DNA of 42,334 nucleotides from a virus: the IMG/VR virus record IMGVR_UViG_3300047478_000083, positions 1 through 42,334 of that record. One strand, given 5' to 3'. Both the position numbers and the translations under genes were made by a program. The notes under the pieces were generated by a model. The model saw only the letters and a program-made list of their open reading frames with translations, was not told the DNA's origin and made no database searches. This document shows positions 35,052 to 41,201 of this stretch, in pieces (position 1 is the first letter of the stretch; each line of letters starts with the position of its first letter).

Positions 35052-35277
35052 TCATTTTCCCCCGTTCTGCAAGCATTGCGTCTGCCATTGTGTAAGCGCT
35101 TTTTGCACAGCTAACACATGTTTGATAAGTCCAGATTAAAGTAGGATCAGTCAAAAAAGCTTGCATAGCCTTAGCCGCAAAATAATCGCGCATTGATAAG
35201 CCGCTATGCTCTTCAAAAGCGTTATCAGGATAAACTGTGTTGTGTGGAAACGCTGGCCCACCGTTTTTAATATTCAT
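35044..35277 (-). CDS. Conserved small phage protein ('GLSMRDYFAAKAM' type), 77 aa
   Basis: Contains GGPAFPHN at the start and EEHSGLSMRDYFAAKAMQAFL in the middle, a motif seen in very many small phage and prophage proteins of unknown function. The C-terminal helix carries SCAKSAYTMADAMLAERGK. Overlaps its neighbours by a few bases. Role unknown. Confidence 0.65.
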   Translation of the reverse strand: MNIKNGGPAFPHNTVYPDNAFEEHSGLSMRDYFAAKAMQAFLTDPTLIWTYQTCVSCAKSAYTMADAMLAERGKMND

Positions 35278-35804
35278 TCGTTTTCTCCCTTAGCTTTGGC
35301 AATTGCCCGAAGTGCATCACCTAGTACACCTTTCTTATCAGCGTAATAACTCATAGGTAGTTCATCACCTGTATGTAGATTGGGTAGAACATTGATTAAT
35401 GCTTGAAGCAACATATCCCGGTGTGAAGCCTTTATTTGCAATTCTGTCAGCTTATTTTCTGGCACTGTAACCGTGCTAAATTTACGCTCATAATCTTCCG
35501 GTGGTGTGCAGGTATGTGCCCAATCAGGGTTACCTGATAATCGTCTGCCACATCGTGGACAAAAGTTAAACCTTACCGCTTGCTCTTGGTCTGCCTGTCC
35601 TTGTATTCCCGCACCTTCAACATGCTCTCGAAACTTGCTTTCTCGTTGTCGTCCATCGCTTTCGGCAGTATGAACCCCTTCATCCAATTCGACCCTTTCT
35701 TCGGGGGTTTTTTTGTTAAATATAGCTTCGTAATTTTCATCGAATCGTCTCTTGTTTGTTGGGCGTGGGGTGCTACCCTTACCGCCGTGTGTTTGGCCTT
35801 TCAT
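35274..35804 (-). CDS. Zinc-ribbon phage protein, apparent fusion, 176 aa
   Basis: The N-terminus MKGQTHGGKGSTPRPTNKR-FDENYEAIF is, by itself, a common stand-alone phage mini-protein of about 50 residues. Here it runs into a linker, then a zinc ribbon (FCPRCGRRLSGNPDWAHTC) and a helical C-terminal domain (ELQIKASHRDMLLQALINVLPNLH...GDALRAIAKAKG). Two or three phage modules seem joined. Function unknown. ATGA overlaps on both sides. Confidence 0.55.
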   Translation of the reverse strand: MKGQTHGGKGSTPRPTNKRRFDENYEAIFNKKTPEERVELDEGVHTAESDGRQRESKFREHVEGAGIQGQADQEQAVRFNFCPRCGRRLSGNPDWAHTCTPPEDYERKFSTVTVPENKLTELQIKASHRDMLLQALINVLPNLHTGDELPMSYYADKKGVLGDALRAIAKAKGENE

Positions 35805-36040
35805 TCCACTCCCTCCTTAGCTACCTCAACCATCTTATAAAAGCGTCTATACTCTTCAAAGGGATCATCAGTACCTAAATCTGTAAACGATTTATACACT
35901 TTAAAAAGCAGCTCATCATCGGCTTGCCTGTCAGAACTTTTCTGTAACCCCATTGGACAGCTACTTAACACAAATGCATCAGTGAGCTGTGTGATTTTAC
36001 TCTCCAGTCTATCAAGACGTTTACTCAAGTCTTCACTCAT
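35801..36040 (-). CDS. Small coiled protein, 79 aa
   Basis: Begins SEDLSKRLDRLESKITQLTDAFVL, a short heptad-like coiled coil, then a charged acidic tail. Preceded by the repeated GGGGAG ribosome-site element. No catalytic motif. Function unknown. Confidence 0.5.
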   Translation of the reverse strand: MSEDLSKRLDRLESKITQLTDAFVLSSCPMGLQKSSDRQADDELLFKVYKSFTDLGTDDPFEEYRRFYKMVEVAKEGVE

Positions 36041-36423
36041 CGTATTCTCCCCGTTTCTTTTTTCTGTTTCTCAGCTTTGGCGATTTCAGCGGCGGCTCTT
36101 ACGATTGCTCGTCTTGTTGCGGCGTAAGGGTCGTCACCATGAGTTTCTGGATGTATACCAGTTAATTTTTGTTTAATGTGCCAAGGAGTTGTTACGTCGG
36201 TGACTGCACCCCAATGGCAAAATCCACCTATATTAATTGTCATATTAAGTTTCACCGCCAGTCTTAGCGCGTCTGCATCAGAGTTAAGAGGATTCCAACC
36301 CTGTGTATCACCATGGATCTTGTAGTAGTAATAGATAAACCCACCCTCATCCTTCCACTCCTCGGATAAAAGTTCAATCCCAACCGCCTTAGCTGCAAGT
36401 TCTAATAGCTCTTTGTCATTCAT
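36037..36423 (-). CDS. Phage protein of the 'DALRLAVKL' type, 128 aa
   Basis: MNDKELLELAAKAVGIE, then WNPLNSDADALRLAVKLNM and a C-terminal ATRRAIVRAAAEIAKAEKQKKETGRIR. This layout, with a 'WNPL-DD-DALRLAV' middle and an 'R-AIVRAA' helix, is common in phages and prophages; no function is established. Its last eight codons closely match the end of the next gene product, a sign of recombination at gene ends. Confidence 0.6.
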   Translation of the reverse strand: MNDKELLELAAKAVGIELLSEEWKDEGGFIYYYYKIHGDTQGWNPLNSDADALRLAVKLNMTINIGGFCHWGAVTDVTTPWHIKQKLTGIHPETHGDDPYAATRRAIVRAAAEIAKAEKQKKETGRIR

Positions 36424-36443
36424 CGTATTCTCCCCGTTTCTTT
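36038..36443 (-). repeat. Identical 23-base gene-junction element, two copies
   Basis: 36038-36060 and 36421-36443 are identical. Each holds the end codons of one gene, the ribosome site GGGGAG and the ATG of the next. Similarity continues for about 30 more bases into the upstream coding region, giving the shared KETGRIR ending. They look like hot spots for module exchange. Confidence 0.8.
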
Positions 36444-37223
36444 AATTTGTTTCTCGGCCTCGCGTCTTACTGCAACGGCTTCCTCTAATGTCTTAAACGT
36501 ACCTAAATTGTAGTCAATACTCTTATATTTAATACGCGCTGTGTACACTCCATGTGGTCGGAGCTGAACACCCTTCGGCAAGCCTTTTTTAACTGCTAAT
36601 ACAGCATTACTTAACTTGCCGTTAACCCTGAGTTCTTCTTCGGCATCGTTCCTAGCCTTTACTGCGTCGGCTAGTTTCTCATATGATCCTAAGTTGTACT
36701 CAACCCTGTTGAACTTAATCTTCACCCTGTAGGTGTTATGTGGTGTTTTATGCACCCCAGTTGGTAATCCGTTAGCGCCAATCACAGCAGGTCTAACGCG
36801 TCCTTTACTACGACCGTCTTCACAGGGTTTCATCGACCACTCAGACTCAATCGTCATCCGTGTTGTCTTTGGTTTGTTACGCTTAGCTAGTGCCAACATC
36901 GCTTCGCGCTTAGCCTGTGCTTCTTGTGGCAGGTATGCACCTTTCAGAAACGTTGATGCCATCTTATTGAAGGTTGGTTTAGCATCACCTTGGTTCGGGT
37001 ATACACCGTGCTTATCGAAGTACCGCTCTGCCGCTATTAGTGCCGCTACGTTATGATCTAGCATGAACTCTTCATACTCACGTTTGCTGAACAACGCTGG
37101 CTGTGTGCCTGATGTAACAACGACAGGTTCTGGCGCTCCGATACGCTTTCTAAATGCACGAAGGGTTGTATAGGGAAGCTTGAGTAGCTCAGCGGCTTCT
37201 GCATAAGTGATACGGTCAGTCAT
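36420..37223 (-). CDS. HTH and double AP2-domain DNA-binding protein, 267 aa
   Basis: The N-terminus ITYAEAAELLKLPYTTLRAFRKRIGAP is a HTH unit. Two AP2-like repeats follow: GVHKTPHNTYRVKIKFNRVEYNLGSYEKLADAVKARNDAEEEL and GVQLRPHGVYTARIKYKSIDYNLGTFKTLEEAVAVRREAEKQI. Each has the 'Y-V-I-N-x-L-G-x-F-x-x-x-x-A-V-x-R-x-A-E' AP2 plan. Phage AP2 domains usually sit at the end of HNH homing endonucleases; no HNH core is visible here. It may therefore be a nuclease-free DNA-binding protein or regulator, perhaps derived from such an endonuclease. Confidence 0.75.
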   Translation of the reverse strand: MTDRITYAEAAELLKLPYTTLRAFRKRIGAPEPVVVTSGTQPALFSKREYEEFMLDHNVAALIAAERYFDKHGVYPNQGDAKPTFNKMASTFLKGAYLPQEAQAKREAMLALAKRNKPKTTRMTIESEWSMKPCEDGRSKGRVRPAVIGANGLPTGVHKTPHNTYRVKIKFNRVEYNLGSYEKLADAVKARNDAEEELRVNGKLSNAVLAVKKGLPKGVQLRPHGVYTARIKYKSIDYNLGTFKTLEEAVAVRREAEKQIKETGRIR

Positions 37224-37452
37224 CGTTATCCCTCACTGCATACCCTGCTTTAAAACCTTCGTAGTGATACAGCCACATATTGGCATGTTGCTCACGGCTA
37301 AACGGTTGTTCTCCAATCTTTATCCAATGCTCTTCGGATTCGTTACAAACCCTGCTCGCATAATTGCTGGCTTTTAGATGTAGTTCTTCTGCTTTTGCCG
37401 TATGTATTTGCGCTCTTGCATCAGCTAGTGCTACTGCTGTTTCATGTTTCAT
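37216..37452 (-). CDS. Small phage protein, 78 aa
   Basis: Helical N-terminus (ETAVALADARAQIHTAKAEELHLKASNYASRV) followed by a Trp/His-rich stretch (EEHWIKIGEQPFSREQHANMWLYHYEGF) and an acidic end. Overlaps genes on both sides. Function unknown. Confidence 0.5.
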   Translation of the reverse strand: MKHETAVALADARAQIHTAKAEELHLKASNYASRVCNESEEHWIKIGEQPFSREQHANMWLYHYEGFKAGYAVRDNDD

Positions 37453-37796
37453 CGTTTAAAAGCCTCGATCTCTTCGTTAGTTAGTGGTATCGCATAATCC
37501 CATCTACAATCATTAACATCTACAAATCTACGGTAATTCCCCGACTCAACTTTGATGACAACATTAATTAACCCAATGTTTGGGTCTGGATCGTAGTCAT
37601 TTACCCAACACAGCACCCCACGCTCCGGTATGTTTTCCCACCATTCTGGCTCTTTTGGTTTTATGCGATACTCAAAATGAGGGTTAAATATATAAGTGGC
37701 TTCAACAACATCTCTCCATTCTCCTATATCGTTTGTCTGTATTTCTGCACCATCCGCCCAAGCGTGAATTAGGTCTGCGTGTTTGTGTTTAGTCAT
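37449..37796 (-). CDS. Mosaic paralogue A ('HADLIHAWADGAEIQ' family), 115 aa
   Basis: The N-terminus KHADLIHAWADGAEIQ, a middle YRIKPKEPEWWENIPERGVL and the C-terminal AIPLTNEEIEAFKR define a small-protein family common in phages and of unknown function. The 38345-38656 gene has the same three blocks, and 38058-38345 has the last two. DNA identity is highest at the ends, where the 'ATCGTTTAAAAGCCTCGAT' junction recurs. Confidence 0.65.
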   Translation of the reverse strand: MTKHKHADLIHAWADGAEIQTNDIGEWRDVVEATYIFNPHFEYRIKPKEPEWWENIPERGVLCWVNDYDPDPNIGLINVVIKVESGNYRRFVDVNDCRWDYAIPLTNEEIEAFKR

Positions 37797-37805
37797 CGTT
37801 CTCTC

Positions 37806-37952
37806 CTACCTCTGATGTTTAATTAACGATTGCTGTCCTTCGTCCAGCTCCCACGGATACTTCGTGCCGCAGTCAATGCACCACTTCATCCTGAGTGAGT
37901 AGAACAATCCCATCCCGACCTTGCATTTAGGGCAGATGTTTTTTGGGTTCAT
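37806..37952 (-). CDS. Zinc-ribbon mini-protein, 48 aa
   Basis: ATG at 37952, TAG at 37806-37808. C7-x2-C10 and C25-x2-C28 (ICPKCKVG and WCIDCGTKYPW) make a zinc ribbon, ending ELDEGQQSLIKHQR. This ending is widespread in tiny phage proteins, so the gene is very probably real. Its start lies inside the previous membrane-protein gene in another frame. Function unknown. Confidence 0.75.
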   Translation of the reverse strand: MNPKNICPKCKVGMGLFYSLRMKWCIDCGTKYPWELDEGQQSLIKHQR

Positions 37953-38061
37953 GCTTGCTCTCCATCTTAGGTAAGTTATCTATCCACTCGTCAGTTAAGT
38001 AGATGCCGTATAAAGCGAGTAGCCAGAAGACTAAAAGCAATCCGTTCATTAGGTTACTCAT
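37927..38061 (-). CDS. Single-pass membrane mini-protein, 44 aa
   Basis: ATG at 38061 overlaps the previous stop as ATGA; TAA at 37927-37929. MSNLMNGLLLVFWLLALYGIYL forms one membrane segment (about 7-22), followed by a charged tail (TDEWIDNLPKMESKHEPKK). It overlaps the zinc-ribbon gene by 26 bases. Function unknown. Confidence 0.6.
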   Translation of the reverse strand: MSNLMNGLLLVFWLLALYGIYLTDEWIDNLPKMESKHEPKKHLP

Positions 38062-38345
38062 CGTTTAAAAGCCTCGATCTCTTTGTTGGTTAATGTGGTA
38101 AAACTAAGTAACGCTTTTAAAGGTGATAATCCAAGGATTGCGCCAACACTTGATGCGGTTATGCGACCTTTTCTGGCGGCAAACCATTCTGGCTCTTTTG
38201 GTTTAATAGCCCATTGCTCCGGTGGAATCCTGTTAAACATTTCAAAAGAGCCGGATGACAACTTACCTTCTTTTGTTAAATGTATCTCGGAGCTGTACGT
38301 CAACTGCTGGCTTCGTAAAGTTTCTCCAGCTAATAAAGCTTCCAT
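38058..38345 (-). CDS. Mosaic paralogue B with a YqaJ-like fragment, 95 aa
   Basis: The first half (ALLAGETLRSQQ, GSFEMFNRIPPEQWAIKPKEPEW) is the middle of the neighbouring paralogue family. It then switches to FAARKGRITASSVGAILGLSP, the characteristic start of YqaJ-type viral recombinases/exonucleases. After only about 25 residues it returns to LTNKEIEAFKR, the family's C-terminus. No catalytic YqaJ residues follow, so it is a chimera or a remnant. ATG overlaps the previous stop (TAATG). Confidence 0.6.
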   Translation of the reverse strand: MEALLAGETLRSQQLTYSSEIHLTKEGKLSSGSFEMFNRIPPEQWAIKPKEPEWFAARKGRITASSVGAILGLSPLKALLSFTTLTNKEIEAFKR

Positions 38346-38656
38346 TATTTCTTTATGGTTTCTCGTCGTTTAAAAGCCTCGATTTCTTTGTTAGTTAGCG
38401 GTATCCATCTTCGTGGATTATTTGTTGCCGTTATTCGGACAATATTATCGAAAACATCTTTAACTAATACCCCATGCTCCGGTATGTTTTCCCACCAGTT
38501 TGGCTTGGCTCGGAACTTTAATAACTCACTGTCCCATGCGGGATTACTAGCGGGTTGCCACCCGCTATCATCTGGGTTGTCAATCGCATTGTGTTCAATC
38601 TCAGCGCCTTCTGCCCACGCATGAATAAGATCTGCGTATTTGTGTCTTTGTCCCAT
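38345..38656 (-). CDS. Mosaic paralogue C ('YADLIHAWAEGAEIE'), 103 aa
   Basis: Shares with paralogue A the start KYADLIHAWAEGAEIE, the middle WWENIPEHGVLV and the end IPLTNKEIEAFKR, then adds RETIKK. GGAG lies eight bases before the ATG, and a short CCC-TGAA-GGG hairpin lies just before that site. Function unknown. Confidence 0.6.
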   Translation of the reverse strand: MGQRHKYADLIHAWAEGAEIEHNAIDNPDDSGWQPASNPAWDSELLKFRAKPNWWENIPEHGVLVKDVFDNIVRITATNNPRRWIPLTNKEIEAFKRRETIKK

Positions 38657-38687
38657 CTCATTCTCCAGCCCCTTCAGGGAGCGATTC

Positions 38688-39029
38688 TTAATAAAATACT
38701 AGGTGTCCTGACTTAGTCAGCTTCTTGGGCGTTCGATACCTGCGCCCCATTTTATACTCGTTGAAGTACATATATCCAGTAAGCGTAGGCTTACGAATCT
38801 CTCTTACAGCTAGAACCTCGAAGGGTTTTAGCGAATCTTTAGCAACTGCATTGGGTTTTTTGTCCCAGTACCACGAGTAGGCTCTTGGCTTTCTCATACT
38901 ACTACATAGGGATACTTGCTCCTGCTTGGCGCGTTCGATGGCTACTGATGCAACGTACCGTTGCGTTAACTCAGACTCACCCCGACTTTCAAAAAACACT
39001 ATCATCGCCAAGCAGGTAGCAGACATCAT
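38688..39029 (-). CDS. SleB-type cell-wall hydrolase, 113 aa
   Basis: Starts MMSATCLAMIVFFESRGESELTQRYVASVAIERA, the Hydrolase_2/SleB signature 'CLA-x-x-V-(Y/F)-F-E-(A/S)-RGE'. E14 and E18 are the conserved acids, E14 the likely catalytic one. The rest (SMRKPRAYSWYWDKKPNAV... GYMYFNEYKMG) follows the family. It is a candidate peptidoglycan lytic enzyme, but it sits in the early-type minus-strand block, not with the holin. No signal peptide is seen. Confidence 0.75.
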   Translation of the reverse strand: MMSATCLAMIVFFESRGESELTQRYVASVAIERAKQEQVSLCSSMRKPRAYSWYWDKKPNAVAKDSLKPFEVLAVREIRKPTLTGYMYFNEYKMGRRYRTPKKLTKSGHLVFY

Positions 39030-39053
39030 CTGCGACCTCGGATCATATTTACC

Positions 39054-39344
39054 TCATTCTATGGGTGGGTTTACCTCGTTTTTGAGGTGAACACAGGGTT
39101 TCAGCTTAACCCGTTTCGTTGCAGGTAGCAATATTTTTTCACCTGTTTTTGGATTTACCCCCATACGTGCTGCTACGGATAGCGTAGTAAATGAGCCAAT
39201 ATCCTTCACGGTCACTATCTCTCCGGTGGCTATTTCCTTAGCAATGGTTTTAGCCAGCAAGTCTAAAACGTTATCAATATCTTTAAGGGTGACTGCCCCC
39301 CTAAGTTGGCTATGTATTACGGTCAATAGTTGTCTGTGTGTCAT
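39054..39344 (-). CDS. HU/IHF-like DNA-binding protein, 96 aa
   Basis: LKDIDNVLDLLAKTIAKEIATGEIVTVKDIGSFTTLSVAARMGVNPKTGEKILLPATKRVKLKP is a full HU-type sequence: helix-turn, the conserved Gly-x-x-Val-Gly-Phe-like turn (IGSFT), and the DNA-bending arm ARMGVNPKTGEKI (59-71). It would bend phage or host DNA during replication or packaging. Start overlaps the previous small gene by 35 bases. Confidence 0.85.
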   Translation of the reverse strand: MTHRQLLTVIHSQLRGAVTLKDIDNVLDLLAKTIAKEIATGEIVTVKDIGSFTTLSVAARMGVNPKTGEKILLPATKRVKLKPCVHLKNEVNPPIE

Positions 39345-39465
39345 GTTTGTTCTCTATTTGTCGTTTCCAGTTCATATAAGCAGTGACAGGGTTTTTAGCT
39401 ATACCCGATCGGTTCCGTCCTTTGCACCACCAGTAACCTTGTCGTTTAGTCAATCTTGGTTTCAT
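39310..39465 (-). CDS. Basic mini-protein, 51 aa
   Basis: ATG at 39465 overlaps the previous stop (ATGA); TAG at 39310-39312. Product begins MKPRLTKRQGYWWCKGRNRSG and is strongly basic with paired Trp. It overlaps the HU-like gene start. Continuous overlaps support it; likely nucleic-acid binding, function unknown. Confidence 0.5.
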   Translation of the reverse strand: MKPRLTKRQGYWWCKGRNRSGIAKNPVTAYMNWKRQIENKHDTQTTIDRNT

Positions 39466-39596
39466 CGTTTCTTCTTAATCTCTTCATAGCGTTCTGTCAC
39501 ATTGGCAAATGTCCACTTGTTAGGTCTCGGCTTTACTGAGCGTGGGGTTACCTTCTGCCACGGCAGATTCCAGAGATTAATCGGTGGTATCTTCAT
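39462..39596 (-). CDS. Mini-protein, Trp/Pro-rich, 44 aa
   Basis: ATG at 39596 lies 20 bases inside the previous gene; TGA overlaps the next ATG. Sequence MKIPPINLWNLPWQKVTPR then a basic helix (NVTERYEEIKKKR). Too short for family recognition, but both junctions follow the operon's overlap pattern. Confidence 0.5.
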   Translation of the reverse strand: MKIPPINLWNLPWQKVTPRSVKPRPNKWTFANVTERYEEIKKKR

Positions 39597-39873
39597 CACC
39601 AAACCAAAGCAAAAATATCAGACAGCAAATCGCATGAGCGGCATGGGGTAATTTACTTTCACAATCTAGCCACTCCCCATCTGAAAGGGCATTTAAATGT
39701 CTGTGTGCGGCTGCTCTATATCTACGCCTTGCGTCTGGAACGTGCTTCCAATTGTCTTTACCATATCCTTTGGTGAAAGCACCGAACATCAACACCTTGA
39801 CCACCTCATCCATCGGTTTCCACGGGACTAGCGAGTAGTCCAGTTTGTCGCTGTCAAACTTCTTGCCTTCCAT
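39577..39873 (-). CDS. dATP/dGTP-diphosphohydrolase-like (DUF5664) protein, 98 aa
   Basis: GKKFDSDKLDYSLVPWKPMDEVVKVLMFGAFTKGYGKDNWKHV, then RRRYRAAAHRHLNALSDGEWLDCESKLPHAAHAICCLIFLLWF: the complete 'K-D-K-x-x-(Y)-L-x-P ... FGA-KYG-NW ... RHL-x-x-x-x-GE-x-D-x-ES-LPH-AHA' pattern of the MazG-like family. Members hydrolyse dATP or dGTP and include MazZ of Z-genome phages. No PurZ is visible here, so base replacement is not supported. With ThyX it may tune the dNTP pools. Confidence 0.75.
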   Translation of the reverse strand: MEGKKFDSDKLDYSLVPWKPMDEVVKVLMFGAFTKGYGKDNWKHVPDARRRYRAAAHRHLNALSDGEWLDCESKLPHAAHAICCLIFLLWFGDEDTTD

Positions 39874-40067
39874 TACTGCCCTCCGAATATCTCGCTTAGT
39901 GCTACGCTTCGTGCTTGTAGAACAGGCACATCCTGTTCACTTATTAGCATCCATACCCTATCGCAGAATCGGTCAACATCGTCTGCTTGTGGCTTACGCA
40001 TCAGCTTGGTCATCTTGGTGTATAACCAGACTTCGTCTGCTTCTGCCTGTTCTAATTGATCGCTCAT
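39873..40067 (-). CDS. Small acidic helical protein, 64 aa
   Basis: Start set at the ATG at 40067, with GGGTAA just upstream and the previous stop five bases away; the longer reading from 40118 overlaps that gene. MSDQLEQAEADEVWLYTKMTKLM and FCDRVWMLISEQDVP are helical. Stop overlaps the next ATG (TAATG). Function unknown. Confidence 0.5.
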   Translation of the reverse strand: MSDQLEQAEADEVWLYTKMTKLMRKPQADDVDRFCDRVWMLISEQDVPVLQARSVALSEIFGGQ

Positions 40068-40072
40068 AAAAT

Positions 40073-40288
40073 TTACCCGCCCGATAAAAAAAGAAACCCG
40101 TTCTTCGCCCCTAGGCATAGCAAGACAGTAAGCGCGACTATATTAATAGTACGGCTCAACCACAGCTCTGCCCTCATCGATTCGATGGTTTGTTTGTCGG
40201 TGTATAGTATCCGATTAATGGCATCTGAGCGTAGCTTTTTTGCCTGTTCTATGCGTTCTTGCCTTGCAACAATCTCTACCGTATCCAT
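40073..40288 (-). CDS. Membrane-anchored coiled protein, 71 aa
   Basis: An AGGAATTAAG site precedes the ATG. Charged helix first (VARQERIEQAKKLRSDAINRILYTDKQTIESMRAELWLSR), then a membrane segment (about 48-69, TINIVALTVLLCLGAKNGFLFL). Layout suits a spanin-like or holin-accessory protein, but nothing proves it. Function unknown. Confidence 0.5.
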   Translation of the reverse strand: MDTVEIVARQERIEQAKKLRSDAINRILYTDKQTIESMRAELWLSRTINIVALTVLLCLGAKNGFLFLSGG

Positions 40289-40289
40289 C

Positions 40290-40439
40290 TTAATTCCTCA
40301 TGCTTATGAAGCTAAGTAAGCTAACTATTAACAGCCCTCCAAGCGTTATGTACGCCCCTCCACTCTCTTCTGGTATGGTGTTACCAATACTTGCGCCCAT
40401 ACTTATTAGTATGATGACCATCCCTATAAATCCTACCAT
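40290..40439 (-). CDS. Two-pass membrane mini-protein, 49 aa
   Basis: ATG at 40439 overlaps the previous TGA; TAA at 40290-40292. Two hydrophobic segments (MVGFIGMVIILISMGASI and AYITLGGLLIVSLLSFI) flank NTIPEESGG. Holin-like form, encoded next to another membrane protein, yet far from the endolysin. Function unknown. Confidence 0.55.
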   Translation of the reverse strand: MVGFIGMVIILISMGASIGNTIPEESGGAYITLGGLLIVSLLSFISMRN

Positions 40440-40657
40440 CACACACCCCACGCTTCGAGGCTGTCGAGTTCTGCATCGCGCTTGTTCTCTTCGCTCTCCC
40501 GCTCAATGGCTTGCATCATGGCAAGGTCGATCTTGTCTAACCACCGATCATTGATCGCATCGGTGATGTCCACGCCCTTGACGCTGACCTTATCAACATA
40601 GATTTCGGGATACCCCACTTCAATATCAAAATCGATACCTTCAACGGTTACTCGCAT
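40439..40657 (-). CDS. Small acidic phage protein, paralogue of 32445-32657
   Basis: MRVTVEGIDFDIEVGYPEIYVDKVSVKGVDITDAINDRWLDKIDLAM: same opening and 'KG-x-DI' middle as the gene near 32.6 kb. The C-terminal half is strongly charged (ERESEENKRDAELDSLEAW). Overlaps both neighbours. Function unknown. Confidence 0.6.
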   Translation of the reverse strand: MRVTVEGIDFDIEVGYPEIYVDKVSVKGVDITDAINDRWLDKIDLAMMQAIERESEENKRDAELDSLEAWGV

Positions 40658-40926
40658 ACGTCCACCACTTCTTTAATGGCTTCGATAACGGTATCCCAGT
40701 TATACCCAACCTCCGGATCATAGTTATCTTCCATTCGAGCTAGTACTTCTGCGGCTTTAACAAACGACATATCTATGCCGTTATCTGAGCAGTAGTCCTG
40801 TATATCATGGATGTTCCATGACACGCTTATTGAGTCGGTGATCTGGTCGATATAGGCACGAAGCGCGAAGGCTTGCCCTGACTTAACTAAATCATTGATA
40901 ACGGTGGTGTGATATATTTTTAGCAT
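40648..40926 (-). CDS. Paired helical protein 1, 92 aa
   Basis: Start at the ATG at 40926, just inside the upstream gene's end. Product: MLKIYHTTVINDLVKSGQAFALRAYIDQI, then VSWNIHDIQDYCSDNGIDMSF and NWDTVIEAIKEVVD. The next gene upstream has the same plan (FISTEL, VWSAEDIKDVAREMGIDIS, ITWTKVENLI), so the two are tandem paralogues. Function unknown. Confidence 0.55.
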   Translation of the reverse strand: MLKIYHTTVINDLVKSGQAFALRAYIDQITDSISVSWNIHDIQDYCSDNGIDMSFVKAAEVLARMEDNYDPEVGYNWDTVIEAIKEVVDVCE

Positions 40927-41201
40927 AGGGTTGCTCTCCAAGTATGGTTTAAAATTAGGTTCTCTACTTTTGTCCAAGTGATCTCGTAGTTACAGTCAAA
41001 GTAATTCTCTAAGGCAGTTAATATGCAAGCCACTATCTCATCGGATATGTCGATGCCCATCTCTCTTGCTACGTCCTTAATATCCTCGGCACTCCATACG
41101 TCAGCGACTTGATTCAGCTCAGTGCTGATAAACTTCTGTAATGCTCCTGCATTGGTCTTGAGCAGGGCGCGGATGTAGTCCTGTTGTTCTGCGGTTAGCA
41201 T
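40920..41201 (-). CDS. Paired helical protein 2, 93 aa
   Basis: GGAGGA precedes the ATG at 41201; the longer reading from 41237 runs through the DUF1737 gene. MLTAEQQDYIRALLKTNAGALQKFISTELNQVADVWSAEDIKDVAREMGIDIS parallels the downstream paralogue at the 'W-x-(A/I)-x-DI-x-D ... GIDIS' block. Function unknown. Confidence 0.55.
   Translation of the reverse strand: MLTAEQQDYIRALLKTNAGALQKFISTELNQVADVWSAEDIKDVAREMGIDISDEIVACILTALENYFDCNYEITWTKVENLILNHTWRATLC

Noticed and set aside
39577-39873. Evidence for a Z (2-aminoadenine) genome
   Set aside because: Only a MazG-like hydrolase of the broader family is seen; PurZ and a dATP-specific HD hydrolase are not in the window.
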